A stretch of 64,000 bases of DNA. Origin: Parahoeflea halophila (GTDB lineage: Bacteria > Pseudomonadota > Alphaproteobacteria > Rhizobiales > Rhizobiaceae). A model generated the notes under the pieces. That model worked only from the letters and a program-made list of their open reading frames with translations. It had not been told where the DNA came from and searched no databases. The stretch covers positions 248,001 through 312,000 of the forward strand of contig NZ_OCPC01000003.1 of the NCBI RefSeq assembly GCF_900220985.1, read 5' to 3'. How positions within the stretch are numbered: position 1 is the first letter of the stretch; each line of letters starts with the position of its first letter. Made by a program: the position numbers and the translations under genes. Positions 10,301 to 17,549 of the stretch are shown in pieces.

Positions 10301-11190
10301 CTGGTTTCAGCATTTCTGGCGACCACCTCGACGCCGGGGCGGAAGCGGCAATGGCTCGCGCGCAGGTCATCGCCAAACCAGGCAGAGACCAGCGCCACAG
10401 ATTTCAGGTTCGGGCACAGCGCCTGCAGTTCGTCGATCGATTGCGACCAGTCGGTAGATGCCTGATGCATGTTGCGGTTGAGCGTTCGCACCGCGCCGAC
10501 CCCGAGGCTTTCGCGCACGGGCGTGGTGGCATAGCCATGCTCGGTCGACCCCGGTATCAGTGCCACCGCCTCGATTGCCGGTTCCAGCCCGCCGACTGGG
10601 CGAACCACCTCGAACTGCAGCGCCGGAATACGGTTGCCGAAATCATCGAGCGGCAGCCGTTCGAAAACGACATAGGCAAGGCCGCGCCAGGCCGGCGCGC
10701 GGCCCACGCCCTGCTTGGCTTCGATCAGCGGATCGGGCAGTTGCGTGGCCGTGCCCCGGTAGATCCGCATATCCAGGCTGTCCAGATCAAGTTCGCGCCC
10801 GTCGGCCCAGACCCGGCGGATGAAGGCGATCGGTCCTTCGCACAGCCCGAGCGCAAAATTGGCATGATAGTGATAACTCTCCACTTTCGGCCCGCCGCCC
10901 TTGCCGCCCTGGCGCTCCCGGGTCACCGTCTCCTCAAACCGTGTCGCCCAGATCAGCACGCCTGCAATCCGCATCGAGCCGTGGACACGCAGGATCGGCG
11001 AACCTTCATCGGCGGAGGGAATGCGGGCCCCGCTGAGCCCGCGCCCTGCAATGGTACGGGTGGAGTTGATCAGGCTGGTGTCGAGCATGCCGCCGACAGT
11101 GGCGCCGATGGCGGAACCGATGGCGGTGCCGACCGGGCCGAAGACACCGCCCAGTGACGCGCCAGCCACCTGCAGCAGGATAGTCGCCAT
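7342..11190 (-). CDS. GTA g15: large host-attachment/tail-tip protein with TIM-barrel domain
   Basis: The largest GTA structural protein, 1282 residues, forming the tail-tip megatron of the particle in Rhodobacter capsulatus. The N-terminus is hydrophobic and Gly/Ala-rich (about 1-45). A GTA TIM-barrel-like region follows in the first half: SALVSAWFGDDLR, EYAGHRSDDGSGDIYFNLDPLW and the glycoside-hydrolase-like block PFWFTELGCPAVDKGANQPN. The second half has the phage-tail domain (for example EPVRQTDLPLSLALEPGLARM). Length agrees with the R. capsulatus protein of about 1300 residues. It is intact, with no internal stop, and is separated from g14 by 15 bases. Confidence 0.93.
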   Translation of the reverse strand: MATILLQVAGASLGGVFGPVGTAIGSAIGATVGGMLDTSLINSTRTIAGRGLSGARIPSADEGSPILRVHGSMRIAGVLIWATRFEETVTRERQGGKGGGPKVESYHYHANFALGLCEGPIAFIRRVWADGRELDLDSLDMRIYRGTATQLPDPLIEAKQGVGRAPAWRGLAYVVFERLPLDDFGNRIPALQFEVVRPVGGLEPAIEAVALIPGSTEHGYATTPVRESLGVGAVRTLNRNMHQASTDWSQSIDELQALCPNLKSVALVSAWFGDDLRASHCRFRPGVEVVARNAETRPWKVGGLSRATAHLVSTSNGGPAYGGTPDDSSIIEAIRDLKARGLKVVLYPFVLMDLPEANGLPNPAGGTGQPAYPWRGRLTASVAPGLPGTPDGTAAMGSEIDALCGNTLVLDVVVSGDSVTWTGGDEGYRRFILHHAALAIAAGGVDGFVIGSEMIGLTRLRDETGAFPFVGKLIELAADTKAMLGGATTVTYAADWTEYAGHRSDDGSGDIYFNLDPLWAHPAIGAIGIDNYMPLSDWRDADVSAGNPDGAGFANDEAAMRTAITGGEGFDWCYPSETARNARERLPISDGFAGKDWVYRVKDLRGWWENQHFDRIGGMEEASPSAWVPGSKPFWFTELGCPAVDKGANQPNLFPDPKSSEGAVPWFSNGGRDDLAQRAFLAAHLAHWAGADNADGMVASDHIHLWTWDARPFPAFPLSSSVWSDGANWRTGHWLNGRLGTVALKDLVASVLSDAGVTDFNVDRVDGMVSGHVISSPASVRAVLQPLVEAFCIDVREGPEGLEFVSRLTSGAAPAEIEMVAEPGEGPLFEEVRGELSEFANEAVVLSADPMTDYAPASARSRRLEREPVRQTDLPLSLALEPGLARMSADRWLQDHRLQRRRLRFALPPQSVAVQPGDAIHFVMGNAPQGRFHIRRIEDGDIRRIEAVAHAGGAGPAAVDAFTSRATNDANAAFAPAIVFLDLPVLTGEDQTAWARAAGLATPWRQMLLSSSVETEGYTPRTTLSAPARIGKLAEALPPADTEGRFDESAVLLVDLAFGGLASASRQAVLNGANVLAIHSDTGVWEVVQFETAEEVSAGRWRIGSLLRGQGGTDDAMRAGAASGATVIVLDSAVMPLDLRLEEAARELNWIAEATGSAAGTMAPMVFAGGERALTPLSPVHLRASRQAGGIDLSWIRRGRLSADSWTAAEIANDEGFERYRLEILDAGTVIRTVEPETSGWLYTSALEIEDFGAPQSSLTFRVSQAGKRVPWGVTRTATCTL

Positions 11191-11205
11191 GTCTTGCCTC
11201 TCTTT

Positions 11206-11688
11206 TCAGGTTGTCGTCTTCGGTTCGGCGTTCTCAGGTCCGCGGGGAATCCGGTGCACCGCAGCTATCCGCCGCCGCCAGGAGGGAATCAGGGCGCTTT
11301 CGATCACACCTGCGGCCTCGTAGGCATGGATGAAGTGGTCGGGGCCCGAAAGAATGCCGGCATGCTTGGCCGAGACCCCCGCGCGCCAGCGAAACAGCAC
11401 AATGTCGCCGGGCATGGCATCCGCCGGCGAAATGGCGTCCCCGCAGTGGTCACGCGCCGCGATAAGCAGGCGGTCGCAGCCGGAACGCTCGGCCCAGTCG
11501 GGCGCATAGGCTCCCGGATCCTGGGCCTGCCGCCCTGTCACCTCGGCCCAGACGCCGCGCACCAGACCGCGGCAGTCACAGCCCACCCCTTTGCGTACAC
11601 CCTGGTGCCGGTAGGGCGTGCCGATCCAGCCTCTCGCCGCAGCGACAATGCGCTGGCCTCTGCCATCTTCCATCACGGTACCGCTCAC
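11206..11688 (-). CDS. GTA g14: NlpC/P60-type cell-wall peptidase
   Basis: Predicted cysteine peptidase of the GTA tail tip that opens peptidoglycan during DNA delivery. The 160-residue product has the NlpC/P60 arrangement: GWIGTPYRHQG, then the catalytic Cys in VGCDCRGLVRGVW, and a downstream His in KHAGILSGPDHFIHAYEA. The frame opens with GTG at 11688, overlapping the g13 stop as GTGA; an ATG at 11673 is an alternative start. It is placed between the hub protein g13 and g15 exactly as in other alphaproteobacterial GTA clusters. Confidence 0.92.
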   Translation of the reverse strand: MSGTVMEDGRGQRIVAAARGWIGTPYRHQGVRKGVGCDCRGLVRGVWAEVTGRQAQDPGAYAPDWAERSGCDRLLIAARDHCGDAISPADAMPGDIVLFRWRAGVSAKHAGILSGPDHFIHAYEAAGVIESALIPSWRRRIAAVHRIPRGPENAEPKTTT

Positions 11689-12575
11689 GGCACGATCGGC
11701 CGGCCGTCATGGACGGTGTCTGCATCGGCATAGCCATAGGCAAAGTCGCTTCCGGGCAGGTAGGGAAAGCCCTGAAAATTGAGCCCGTTGGCGAATTTGG
11801 CTGAACAGGTTTCAAAGGCCTTGTCGCAGCCCGCGGACACGTCAAGCTGGTCGCCGGGCTGGGGCAGCCGCGCCAAAGGCGCCCAGAGCGCCAGCCGCGC
11901 CCCGCCCGGCTCAACCGTGTGGTGCGAAATGTCAGCCTGCAGTCCCGCGAGCAGTCCGGTGGCAAAGCGGATACGGCCATCGCTGAACCAGCCGGCGGGC
12001 CGGCCGGAAAGGCCGCTGACGATCAATGTCATCTCGTCGACCGCCTCGACAAGACTTCCAGTCAACCTATACGGAGCCGGCGAGATATTTTTCGTGCAAC
12101 GGGCGTCGCCGAGATCGGCGTCGCAGCGACGGCCGTAGAGCCGCCCCTGCGGCTGATCCAGCTGGGCTGCGAGACTGCGTAACTCGACGGTGAAGGCCTG
12201 TCCCGCGCTCCGGACCTCGCCGAGCTGCCGCGTCGACAGCAGCACGTGGTCGCCGGGGCGTTGCCAATTGACCAGAAAAATCTCGACCCGTGCCCCGTCA
12301 TAGTGTCCCAGCGCCAGATCATCGGTGCTGATCGCAGCGTCGGAGAAGGCGCCAGCCACATTGGCGGCATCCGCTTCCAGCCCGAGCCCTGATTCCACCT
12401 CGCTGGCGCGAAACCCGGTGGCGGCGGAAAACACCGTACCGTCAAATGCGAGGTCATGATCGTGCTCGGTAAAACCCAGCACCTGGCCGTCGGTGCGGGT
12501 CAGCCGCCAGGCATGGCAGGTGGTAGTCGATGTCTGCGCCAGGTGTGCAGCAAGTCCGTTTGGCAGGTTTCTCAT
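11685..12575 (-). CDS. GTA g13: tail hub protein (DUF2163)
   Basis: Baseplate/hub component that links the tail tube to the tip. The 296-residue product matches the DUF2163 / phage BR0599 layout: WRLTRTDGQVLGFTEHDHDL near the N-terminus, then CDADLGDARCTK, and the Cys-rich C-terminal GCDKAFETCSAKFANGLNFQG. These cysteines may coordinate metal in related hub proteins. The ATG at 12575 overlaps the g12 stop by four bases and its own stop overlaps g14, so g12-g13-g14 are translationally coupled. Confidence 0.92.
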   Translation of the reverse strand: MRNLPNGLAAHLAQTSTTTCHAWRLTRTDGQVLGFTEHDHDLAFDGTVFSAATGFRASEVESGLGLEADAANVAGAFSDAAISTDDLALGHYDGARVEIFLVNWQRPGDHVLLSTRQLGEVRSAGQAFTVELRSLAAQLDQPQGRLYGRRCDADLGDARCTKNISPAPYRLTGSLVEAVDEMTLIVSGLSGRPAGWFSDGRIRFATGLLAGLQADISHHTVEPGGARLALWAPLARLPQPGDQLDVSAGCDKAFETCSAKFANGLNFQGFPYLPGSDFAYGYADADTVHDGRPIVP

Positions 12576-13213
12576 GGCTTCATCTCCAGCAGTGGCACGC
12601 TCGGGACGGAGCCTGCCTTGAAGGCTGCCAGGCTCACCTCGATGCGGTCGGTGTCAAAGCGCACCGGAATGTCGAACTCGTAGCCCGCGGTCACGATCGC
12701 GCCCGGTCCCGGGACCGATCCGGGCCCGAACGTCACATGGCCCGTCACGTGATCGACTGTGAAATCGCCCCCAGCGAGCGCCAGACCGTCAATGGCCACC
12801 ACCACGCTGCCCGCGACCGGCTTCTCGATCCGGCGGGTGCTCGAGCCTCCGGCATCCTCGTAGGTCTTGGTCAATTCGAACCCGGTCCGTACCCCGTCCC
12901 CGGTGCCGATCTGCTGATCGATTGCGGTGACCGCCTGGCCCGGCGGGGCGGAAGCATGATCCACAGGATCGCGGAAGCGGAAGCCGTAGAGCTGGCCACG
13001 CCGGGCCTCGAAGAACGCGGTCAGCTGGTAGAGATCCTCGATACCGCGCAGTCCGGTTCCGGCGTCATAACGCCGCCGTGCATCGGCCCAGCGCGCATTG
13101 CGGGTTTCGCCGCCATTGGACAGTGCCACGATGTCGGTGCGCCGCACCGGCCCGCCGCTGGCGCCGAGCGACAGCCTGAGCGGAAACCGTACTTCGTGAA
13201 AACCATTGCTCAT
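12572..13213 (-). CDS. GTA g12: distal tail protein (DUF2460)
   Basis: Distal tail ring protein of the particle. The 213 residues carry the family signature near the N-terminus (FHEVRFPLRLSLGASGGP), the RRYDAG repeat, the QLYGFRFRDPVDH segment and the C-terminal GYEFDIPVRFDTDRI. These define the phage conserved hypothetical family TIGR02217/DUF2460. It starts 15 bases after the g11 stop and overlaps g13. The length equals the typical ~210 residues and nothing suggests damage. Confidence 0.93.
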   Translation of the reverse strand: MSNGFHEVRFPLRLSLGASGGPVRRTDIVALSNGGETRNARWADARRRYDAGTGLRGIEDLYQLTAFFEARRGQLYGFRFRDPVDHASAPPGQAVTAIDQQIGTGDGVRTGFELTKTYEDAGGSSTRRIEKPVAGSVVVAIDGLALAGGDFTVDHVTGHVTFGPGSVPGPGAIVTAGYEFDIPVRFDTDRIEVSLAAFKAGSVPSVPLLEMKP

Positions 13214-13228
13214 CTGATCCCTCCCGGG

Positions 13229-13813
13229 CTAGAGCCCGCGCCGCCCGCGGCCGACCGCACGGGCCAGCATCGCGGTCACCTGGGCTTCGGATTTTGAGAA
13301 ACTCGCCGCATCAGGTGTCGTCACGTTGAAGGTCACCTGCACCGGCTGAACGCCACCGCTTGTGGCCACGCCAAGCCTGCCATCCGGCCCGCGGCTAAGC
13401 GGCAGGATCGCTTCGGCTCCCGCTTCCCCCATCAGGCCGACATCACCGCCCGGCATCGGAAACAGCGAAGGGCCGCCGACCACGCCGCCATCGGCGAAGG
13501 CAGTGACGCGTCCCGGCACGCCGCCTCCGGCGAAAGGCAAGACACGCCCGAGGCTGCCCGACAGTCCGGCGATCGAGTTGCTGACCAGCTGGTTCAGTGG
13601 CCGCGTCCCCGCATCGACCGCAATGCCCACCATGCGCTTGCCCAGTGTGCGCAAAACATCGTCGAGACCACGCCCGTCGACGGTGGCGGATTTCAAGGCT
13701 CCCGACAGCGCCCCGCCGAAGGCATCGGCCTTCTGCGTCAGCTCGTCAAGCGCCCGGTCGGCGCCGTTTAGGTCCAGCTCCACATTGACATTCAGGTTCG
13801 GCTCATCGGGCAT
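13229..13813 (-). CDS. GTA g11: tail tape measure protein
   Basis: Short tape-measure protein of 194 residues, consistent with the short tail of GTA particles. It opens MPDEPNLNVNVELDLNG, continues with an alpha-helical region (ALDELTQKADAFGGALSGAL) and a Gly-rich hydrophobic segment (RVLPFAGGGVPGRVTAFADGG). It ends with the block GEAGAEAILPLSRGPDGRLGV, which is common to phage tape measures. It overlaps the preceding small chaperone gene by 11 bases. Family length is around 200-220, so the product looks complete. Confidence 0.88.
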   Translation of the reverse strand: MPDEPNLNVNVELDLNGADRALDELTQKADAFGGALSGALKSATVDGRGLDDVLRTLGKRMVGIAVDAGTRPLNQLVSNSIAGLSGSLGRVLPFAGGGVPGRVTAFADGGVVGGPSLFPMPGGDVGLMGEAGAEAILPLSRGPDGRLGVATSGGVQPVQVTFNVTTPDAASFSKSEAQVTAMLARAVGRGRRGL

Positions 13814-14045
13814 TGACGGGGTCCTTTGCAGTCGTGACGGGATCGCCGGGGGCGTCGGGGAACAGCGCCATCAGCGATTCAAGCCCTTGCCGGGTGGCTG
13901 TCGGGGGCATCCCGGTCGTTCCAATCAGCGCGCGGAGTTCGGGCAGGCTCAGCTGCCAGAACGCATCGGGTCTTAGCCGCAGGTGGCCGAGGCCGAAGCG
14001 GAGCACGGACGCCCAGGGGAAAAACGTCCGGTCCGGCATCGTCAC
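13803..14045 (-). CDS. GTA g10.1-type phage tail assembly chaperone
   Basis: An 80-residue protein of the TIGR02216-type tail assembly chaperones found between g10 and g11 in GTA clusters. The recognisable part is FPWASVLRFGLGHLRLRPDAFWQLSLPELRA, with the conserved Arg-Phe-Gly-Leu and the DAFW motif. Its ATG overlaps the g10 stop by four bases and its 3' end overlaps g11. Together with g10 it is likely to act as a pair of chaperones keeping the tape measure soluble, as G/GT proteins do in phages. That role is known for the family, not shown here. Confidence 0.85.
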   Translation of the reverse strand: MTMPDRTFFPWASVLRFGLGHLRLRPDAFWQLSLPELRALIGTTGMPPTATRQGLESLMALFPDAPGDPVTTAKDPVNAR

Positions 14046-14455
14046 CTCCCTGCCACCTGCGGCCCGGGAGGGTTTCCAGGCCTGTCCGGAGCCCGGCCCT
14101 CCCGATCTGAAATCTGTGGTGCGTGTCCGGCAGCTTCCGCGCTGCCAAAGCTGACCCAGAGCAGTTCCGTGGCAATGCGGGCAAAGCCTGCCGCCCCGTC
14201 CTCGGTCGACATTTCGGCCACGTCGTCGTCGCTCAACCGGTTGCCGGCGCCGCGCAGTCCGGCACCGACAATGCGGATGATGTCGCCAGCCGAAAGCTGG
14301 CCCGCCTCGAACCGGCCGGCGAGCTCGCCCAGATTGGCAACGTCAAAAGCGCTTTCGAGCTCGGCCAGTGCACCCAGCGTCAGGCACATCAGCCGGGTTT
14401 CGCCGTCAAATTTCGCGGCGATCTCACCGCGGTGGCGGTTGGGATAAATTTTCAT
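14042..14455 (-). CDS. GTA g10: tail chaperone
   Basis: 137-residue GTA gp10-family protein. Features are NRHRGEIAAKFDGETRLMCLTLGALAELE near the N-terminus and GRFEAGQLSAGDIIRIVGAGLRGAG in the middle. The segment after about residue 115 is Arg/Gly/Pro-rich and more variable. It begins eight bases after the end of the restored g9 frame (14463) and overlaps the next small gene by four bases. In the RcGTA scheme it sits with g10.1 between the tail tube protein and the tape measure. Confidence 0.87.
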   Translation of the reverse strand: MKIYPNRHRGEIAAKFDGETRLMCLTLGALAELESAFDVANLGELAGRFEAGQLSAGDIIRIVGAGLRGAGNRLSDDDVAEMSTEDGAAGFARIATELLWVSFGSAEAAGHAPQISDREGRAPDRPGNPPGPQVAGR

Positions 14456-14462
14456 TGCCGCC

Positions 14463-14869
14463 TCACAGCGCTGCGAAGCTCAGCGCGCCGGCCGATTCCA
14501 GCGCGATTTCGAACGTCATCTCGCCGTCATGGCGGCCGGCATATTCGAGCGCGATGATCTGGAACGGTCCCGTCACGGTGCCGAAATCCGGTATCGCCAC
14601 CTGCCAGTCGCGAATCTCGCTGGCGAAAAAACGCTTCGCGTCAGCGCATCGCTGGCCTGGTCCTTGAACAAGCCGCCGCCCGAAAGCGACGCCCGCTGCA
14701 CACCGGCGCCACCCAGAAGCTCACGCCAACGCCCGGCAGATTCGGCGTCGGTGATGTCGACGGCCTCGGCATTGAACGCCAGCCGCCGGGCCCGCAGGCC
14801 TGCAATGGTCACGAAACCCCCGCCATCATCAATCTTGATAAGCAGGTCCTTGCCTTTCTGCGCCGTCAT
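14463..14869 (-). CDS. GTA g9: major tail tube protein, interrupted by a -1 frame change
   Basis: Major tail protein (TP901-1 type) that polymerises into the tail tube. The frame from ATG 14869 reads MTAQKGKDLLIKIDDGGGF through AFNAEAVDITDAESAGRW and GVQRASLSGGGLFKDQASDAL. It then leaves the family pattern and stops at 14573 after 98 residues. Stepping back one base at a run of six T (plus-strand A at 14626-14631) restores a perfect family ending (FASEIRDWQVAIPDFGTVTG to LESAGALSFAAL), stopping at 14463 for 135 residues in all. The start has an AAAGGA ribosome site. Either an indel/assembly error or slippage explains it. Confidence 0.88.
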
Positions 14870-14918
14870 GGAATTTTCCTTTCAGTTTCCGGATGGGCAT
14901 TGACGGAACCGGCGGCTG

Positions 14919-15317
14919 CTATGGTTCGGTCACCGCGCGAAATCTCAGCCGCGCCACATGCAGCGCCGTTTTCGGCGCGCGGCGGCTCACAGTGCGTTCA
15001 TGCCGAAGGTTGATCAGCACCGCGCCATCAAGGGTCAGTTCTGCATCATGGAGTGCGTCGCGAACCGCATCTGCCAGTTCCACGGCCTGACGGCGGCCAT
15101 TCTGCCGGGTCCAGGCCTCGATCTCGAACCGGTGCACCGTGCCGTCCCCGTCACCGGTCGAATAATCGGCCATGGTCATCACACCAATCACCAGGTATGG
15201 CGGCTCGGCGCGGGTGATCTGCCGGTCGAAGATCCGGCCCGGCCCGGTAATCGCCAGCACATCCGGGCTGATGGACAGGCGTTCGACGACAGCACTCTGC
15301 AATGCGTTGGCGCTCAT
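14919..15317 (-). CDS. GTA g8: tail terminator / minor tail protein (DUF3168)
   Basis: 132-residue protein of the DUF3168 family that caps the tail tube next to the head. I use the ATG at 15317 (MSANALQSAVVERL) because it overlaps the g7 stop as ATGA (15314-15317), rather than the in-frame start at 15341. Typical segments are PPYLVIGVMTMADYSTGDGDG, FEIEAWTRQNGRRQAVELADAV and the C-terminal LHVARLRFRAVTEP. It lies 49 bases upstream of g9. Confidence 0.9.
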   Translation of the reverse strand: MSANALQSAVVERLSISPDVLAITGPGRIFDRQITRAEPPYLVIGVMTMADYSTGDGDGTVHRFEIEAWTRQNGRRQAVELADAVRDALHDAELTLDGAVLINLRHERTVSRRAPKTALHVARLRFRAVTEP

Positions 15318-15649
15318 GGCCAGCACTCCTCGCAGTCGCACAGCAGGTAGCGGCGGCTCTCGTCGGGATCGCGCAGCGTGCGGATTTCGAGGACACGGCT
15401 GCCATAGACAAAGCGCATGGCGTGGTGGATATCGTCGCGGTGGCGGATGGTGACCCGGTGCGAGATCGGCGCCAGCACAGCGCCTGCCTGTTCCCGCGCG
15501 GCTGCCCGCAGCGGCTCGATCCGCCCCCAGAGCGTGGCGACCGGGGTCCAGCTTTCGCTCACCCCGCCCTGCCCGTCGTCCAGCCCCTCCGAAGTTTCAA
15601 GCACCAGCCGCGCGCTCAGACGGCCCGGATCGACCACCATGGCTCCCAT
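15314..15649 (-). CDS. GTA g7: head closure / stopper protein
   Basis: Head-tail joining (stopper) protein of about 111 residues. Diagnostic parts are DPGRLSARLVLE, the VSESWTPVATLWGRIEPL block and VTIRHRDDIHHAMRFVYG, all typical of SPP1 gp16-like head closure proteins. The ATG at 15649 overlaps the last base of the g6 stop (TGATG); a GTG at 15652 and an ATG at 15640 are alternatives. It ends with a Cys-rich tail (LLCDCEECWP) and overlaps g8 by four bases. Confidence 0.9.
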   Translation of the reverse strand: MGAMVVDPGRLSARLVLETSEGLDDGQGGVSESWTPVATLWGRIEPLRAAAREQAGAVLAPISHRVTIRHRDDIHHAMRFVYGSRVLEIRTLRDPDESRRYLLCDCEECWP

Positions 15650-16215
15650 CACAGAGCCCGCCTTTGCCAGGGCGCGATCAGCCGCTGATAGCCAGGCGGA
15701 ACCGACGCCGGCTGCATCTCGGCCGTCACCGCACCGCGAAACACGTAAAGATGGGCAGCGTGAACGAGGATCGCCCGCTTGAGTTCGGGCGGCACCTCGG
15801 TGCCCGCGCCAAAGCCGGCCGTAAACTCGATCTCGATGCCATTGATCGGCTGGCTCGGTCGTGGCCGTCCCCGCACCACCAGCCGCGCGGGCTTGGCGGT
15901 CGCGTCGAGCAGGAGACCGCTCAGGTCCTGATCCTGCGCCACACCATCCGCGTCGTAAACCAGAATCGCATCAATGGTTTGAACCGGGGTTTTCATCAGC
16001 GGAATCACGTCACTTCGCGGCCAGTCGTCGAGCACAAGGCGGAAGCTCCGGGTCATCAGTGCGGTGCCCGTAACCGCTTCGAGGTGGGTGCGAGCGACAC
16101 GGATCAGGCTTTCAAGCAGCTCGTTCTCGTCGTTGGCGTCGATCCGCAAATGCGCCTTCAGCTCGGCAAGCGTCACCGGTTCCGCCAGCGGCGGATCGGT
16201 CTCAATCAGGGTCAT
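15649..16215 (-). CDS. GTA g6: head-tail connector (adaptor)
   Basis: 188-residue gp6-like connector forming the adaptor ring below the portal. The family signature is at the N-terminus (EPVTLAELKAHLRIDANDENELLESLIRVARTHLE), followed by FRLVLDDWPRSDVIPLM and a C-terminal helix ending YQRLIAPWQRRAL. It starts 89 bases after the capsid stop. That spacer contains two stem-loops and is the widest gap among the genes from g15 to g5. The gene appears intact. Confidence 0.91.
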   Translation of the reverse strand: MTLIETDPPLAEPVTLAELKAHLRIDANDENELLESLIRVARTHLEAVTGTALMTRSFRLVLDDWPRSDVIPLMKTPVQTIDAILVYDADGVAQDQDLSGLLLDATAKPARLVVRGRPRPSQPINGIEIEFTAGFGAGTEVPPELKRAILVHAAHLYVFRGAVTAEMQPASVPPGYQRLIAPWQRRAL

Positions 16216-16248
16216 GGCAGTCTTCGGGAATAAAGGTCGTCAGGGATG

Positions 16249-16300
16249 GTTCCCTCCCCCGAGCCTGTCGGGAGAGGGCTGGTCCGGGAGGAGCGGACCT
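16249..16300 (-). promoter_or_regulatory. Two stem-loops between capsid (g5) and connector (g6) genes
   Basis: The 89-base g5-g6 spacer contains an imperfect C-rich/G-rich inverted repeat (CCCTCCCCCGA at 16252-16262 against TCGGGAGAGGG at 16268-16278) and a six-base-pair hairpin, GGTCCG at 16280-16285 against CGGACC at 16293-16298. No U-tract follows, so these are not classic terminators. They could protect the 3' end of capsid mRNA or reduce readthrough into tail genes. The role is inferred from position only. Confidence 0.4.
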
Positions 16301-16304
16301 TGTG

Positions 16305-17549
16305 TCAGGCGGCAAATTTCAGAAGCTTGATCGCCTCGAAATTCTGCACCCCGCCACCGACACGCTTGGTGGTGTAAAACAGCACATAGGGCTTGGCCGA
16401 ATAGGGATCGCGCAGGACGCGCACCCCGGTGCGGTCAACGACCAGGTAACCGCGGCGGAAATCACCAAAGGCGATCGCCAGCGCATCGGCGGCCACATCC
16501 GGCATGTCCTCGGCCTCGACCACCGGGAAGCCCATCAGCGAGGCAGCCTGTCCCACGCCCGCCGGTGGCACCCAGAGATAATTGCCGTCCGCATCCTTGA
16601 ACTTGCGGATCTGGCTCTGAGTCTTGCGGTTCATCACGAAGCGCCCGTTCTGCCGATGCCCTGCTTTGAGCGCATAGATGAGTTCCACCAGCCGGTCGGA
16701 CGGGTCGGCACCGAACGCGCCTGCCGATCCGGTGGCGATGTGACCGAGATTGCCCCAGCTCCAGCTGTCATCATCCACGCTGGGATAGTCGAGAAAGCCG
16801 CGCGGCTTGTTGACACCGTCTCCGGTCACAATCGCCGCGCCTTCCTGCTCGGCAAAGGCGGCTTCCACCTCGCTCGCAATCCAGCCCTCGATGTCGAGCG
16901 CGCCATCCTCGATAAGCGAGGCCGTTGCCGCCGGCATGGCGTAAAGCTCCATGGTCGGAAACTGCAGCTCCGCCAGCTGCGGCGCCGCCGTCTGCGGCCG
17001 GGCATCGGTCTCGCCGACCCAGCCGGTGGCCATGCCGTCGAGCGCAAACGGCTTCTTCAGCACCGCGCCCGAGACCTGCCGCACGGTGGCGATCGAACGT
17101 ATCGGCGAGAGTTCCGAAAGCCTGCGGCCGATCTCGCTGTCGAGTTCGTCGGGCACCAGATAGCCGCCATCCGGATCGCTGCCGGCCGACATCGCCTTGA
17201 GTTCTGCCTGACGCAGCCCGGCCTCGTCGCCACGCCGCACATAGGCGTCAAATGCCTGGCGCACCGGACTGGGTGCGGCACCTCCGCCTCGTCCAAGGTC
17301 AGGGCGCGCGCGCTTGACCGCAAGCGCATCAAGCGCACGTTTCTGCTCGTCCAGTGCGGTGTCGATGCGCGCCATCTTTTCTTCCGTCACGATGTCGGCA
17401 CTGCCGCGGCGTTCGATCTCGGCCAGGCGTTCGTCATTGGATTGCTTGTAGTGCTCGAAAGCGGACATGAAGTCCTCGAAGGCAGCGGAAACGTCGGCGT
17501 CGACGCTCTTGGTTTCCGGCGCTCGGGTGTTATCAAACGCGGTCGTCAT
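16305..17549 (-). CDS. GTA g5: major capsid protein (HK97 fold)
   Basis: HK97-type major capsid protein, 414 residues from the ATG at 17549, which has its own AAAGGA ribosome site. The N-terminal third is a charged delta-like region (for example FEHYKQSNDERLAEIERR) that the protease normally removes. The capsid core includes SDPDGGYLVPDELDSEIGR, a family hallmark, then LYAMPAATASLIEDG and the C-terminal GDFRRGYLVVDRTGVRVLRD and VGGGVQNFEAIKLLKFAA. There is no stop codon between the protease gene and this start, so the capsid is also the C-terminal part of a longer frame. Confidence 0.95.
   Translation of the reverse strand: MTTAFDNTRAPETKSVDADVSAAFEDFMSAFEHYKQSNDERLAEIERRGSADIVTEEKMARIDTALDEQKRALDALAVKRARPDLGRGGGAAPSPVRQAFDAYVRRGDEAGLRQAELKAMSAGSDPDGGYLVPDELDSEIGRRLSELSPIRSIATVRQVSGAVLKKPFALDGMATGWVGETDARPQTAAPQLAELQFPTMELYAMPAATASLIEDGALDIEGWIASEVEAAFAEQEGAAIVTGDGVNKPRGFLDYPSVDDDSWSWGNLGHIATGSAGAFGADPSDRLVELIYALKAGHRQNGRFVMNRKTQSQIRKFKDADGNYLWVPPAGVGQAASLMGFPVVEAEDMPDVAADALAIAFGDFRRGYLVVDRTGVRVLRDPYSAKPYVLFYTTKRVGGGVQNFEAIKLLKFAA

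Noticed and set aside
9628-11157. 509-codon plus-strand open frame
   Set aside because: It lies opposite g15 of the GTA and has the Arg/Gly-rich composition typical of antisense frames in GC-rich DNA.
14620-14640. Programmed ribosomal -1 frameshift in g9 of the type known in tail chaperones
   Set aside because: The zero-frame codons do not form a tandem slippery heptamer, and programmed shifts are known for the tail chaperone genes, not the tail tube. Kept only as a less likely explanation.
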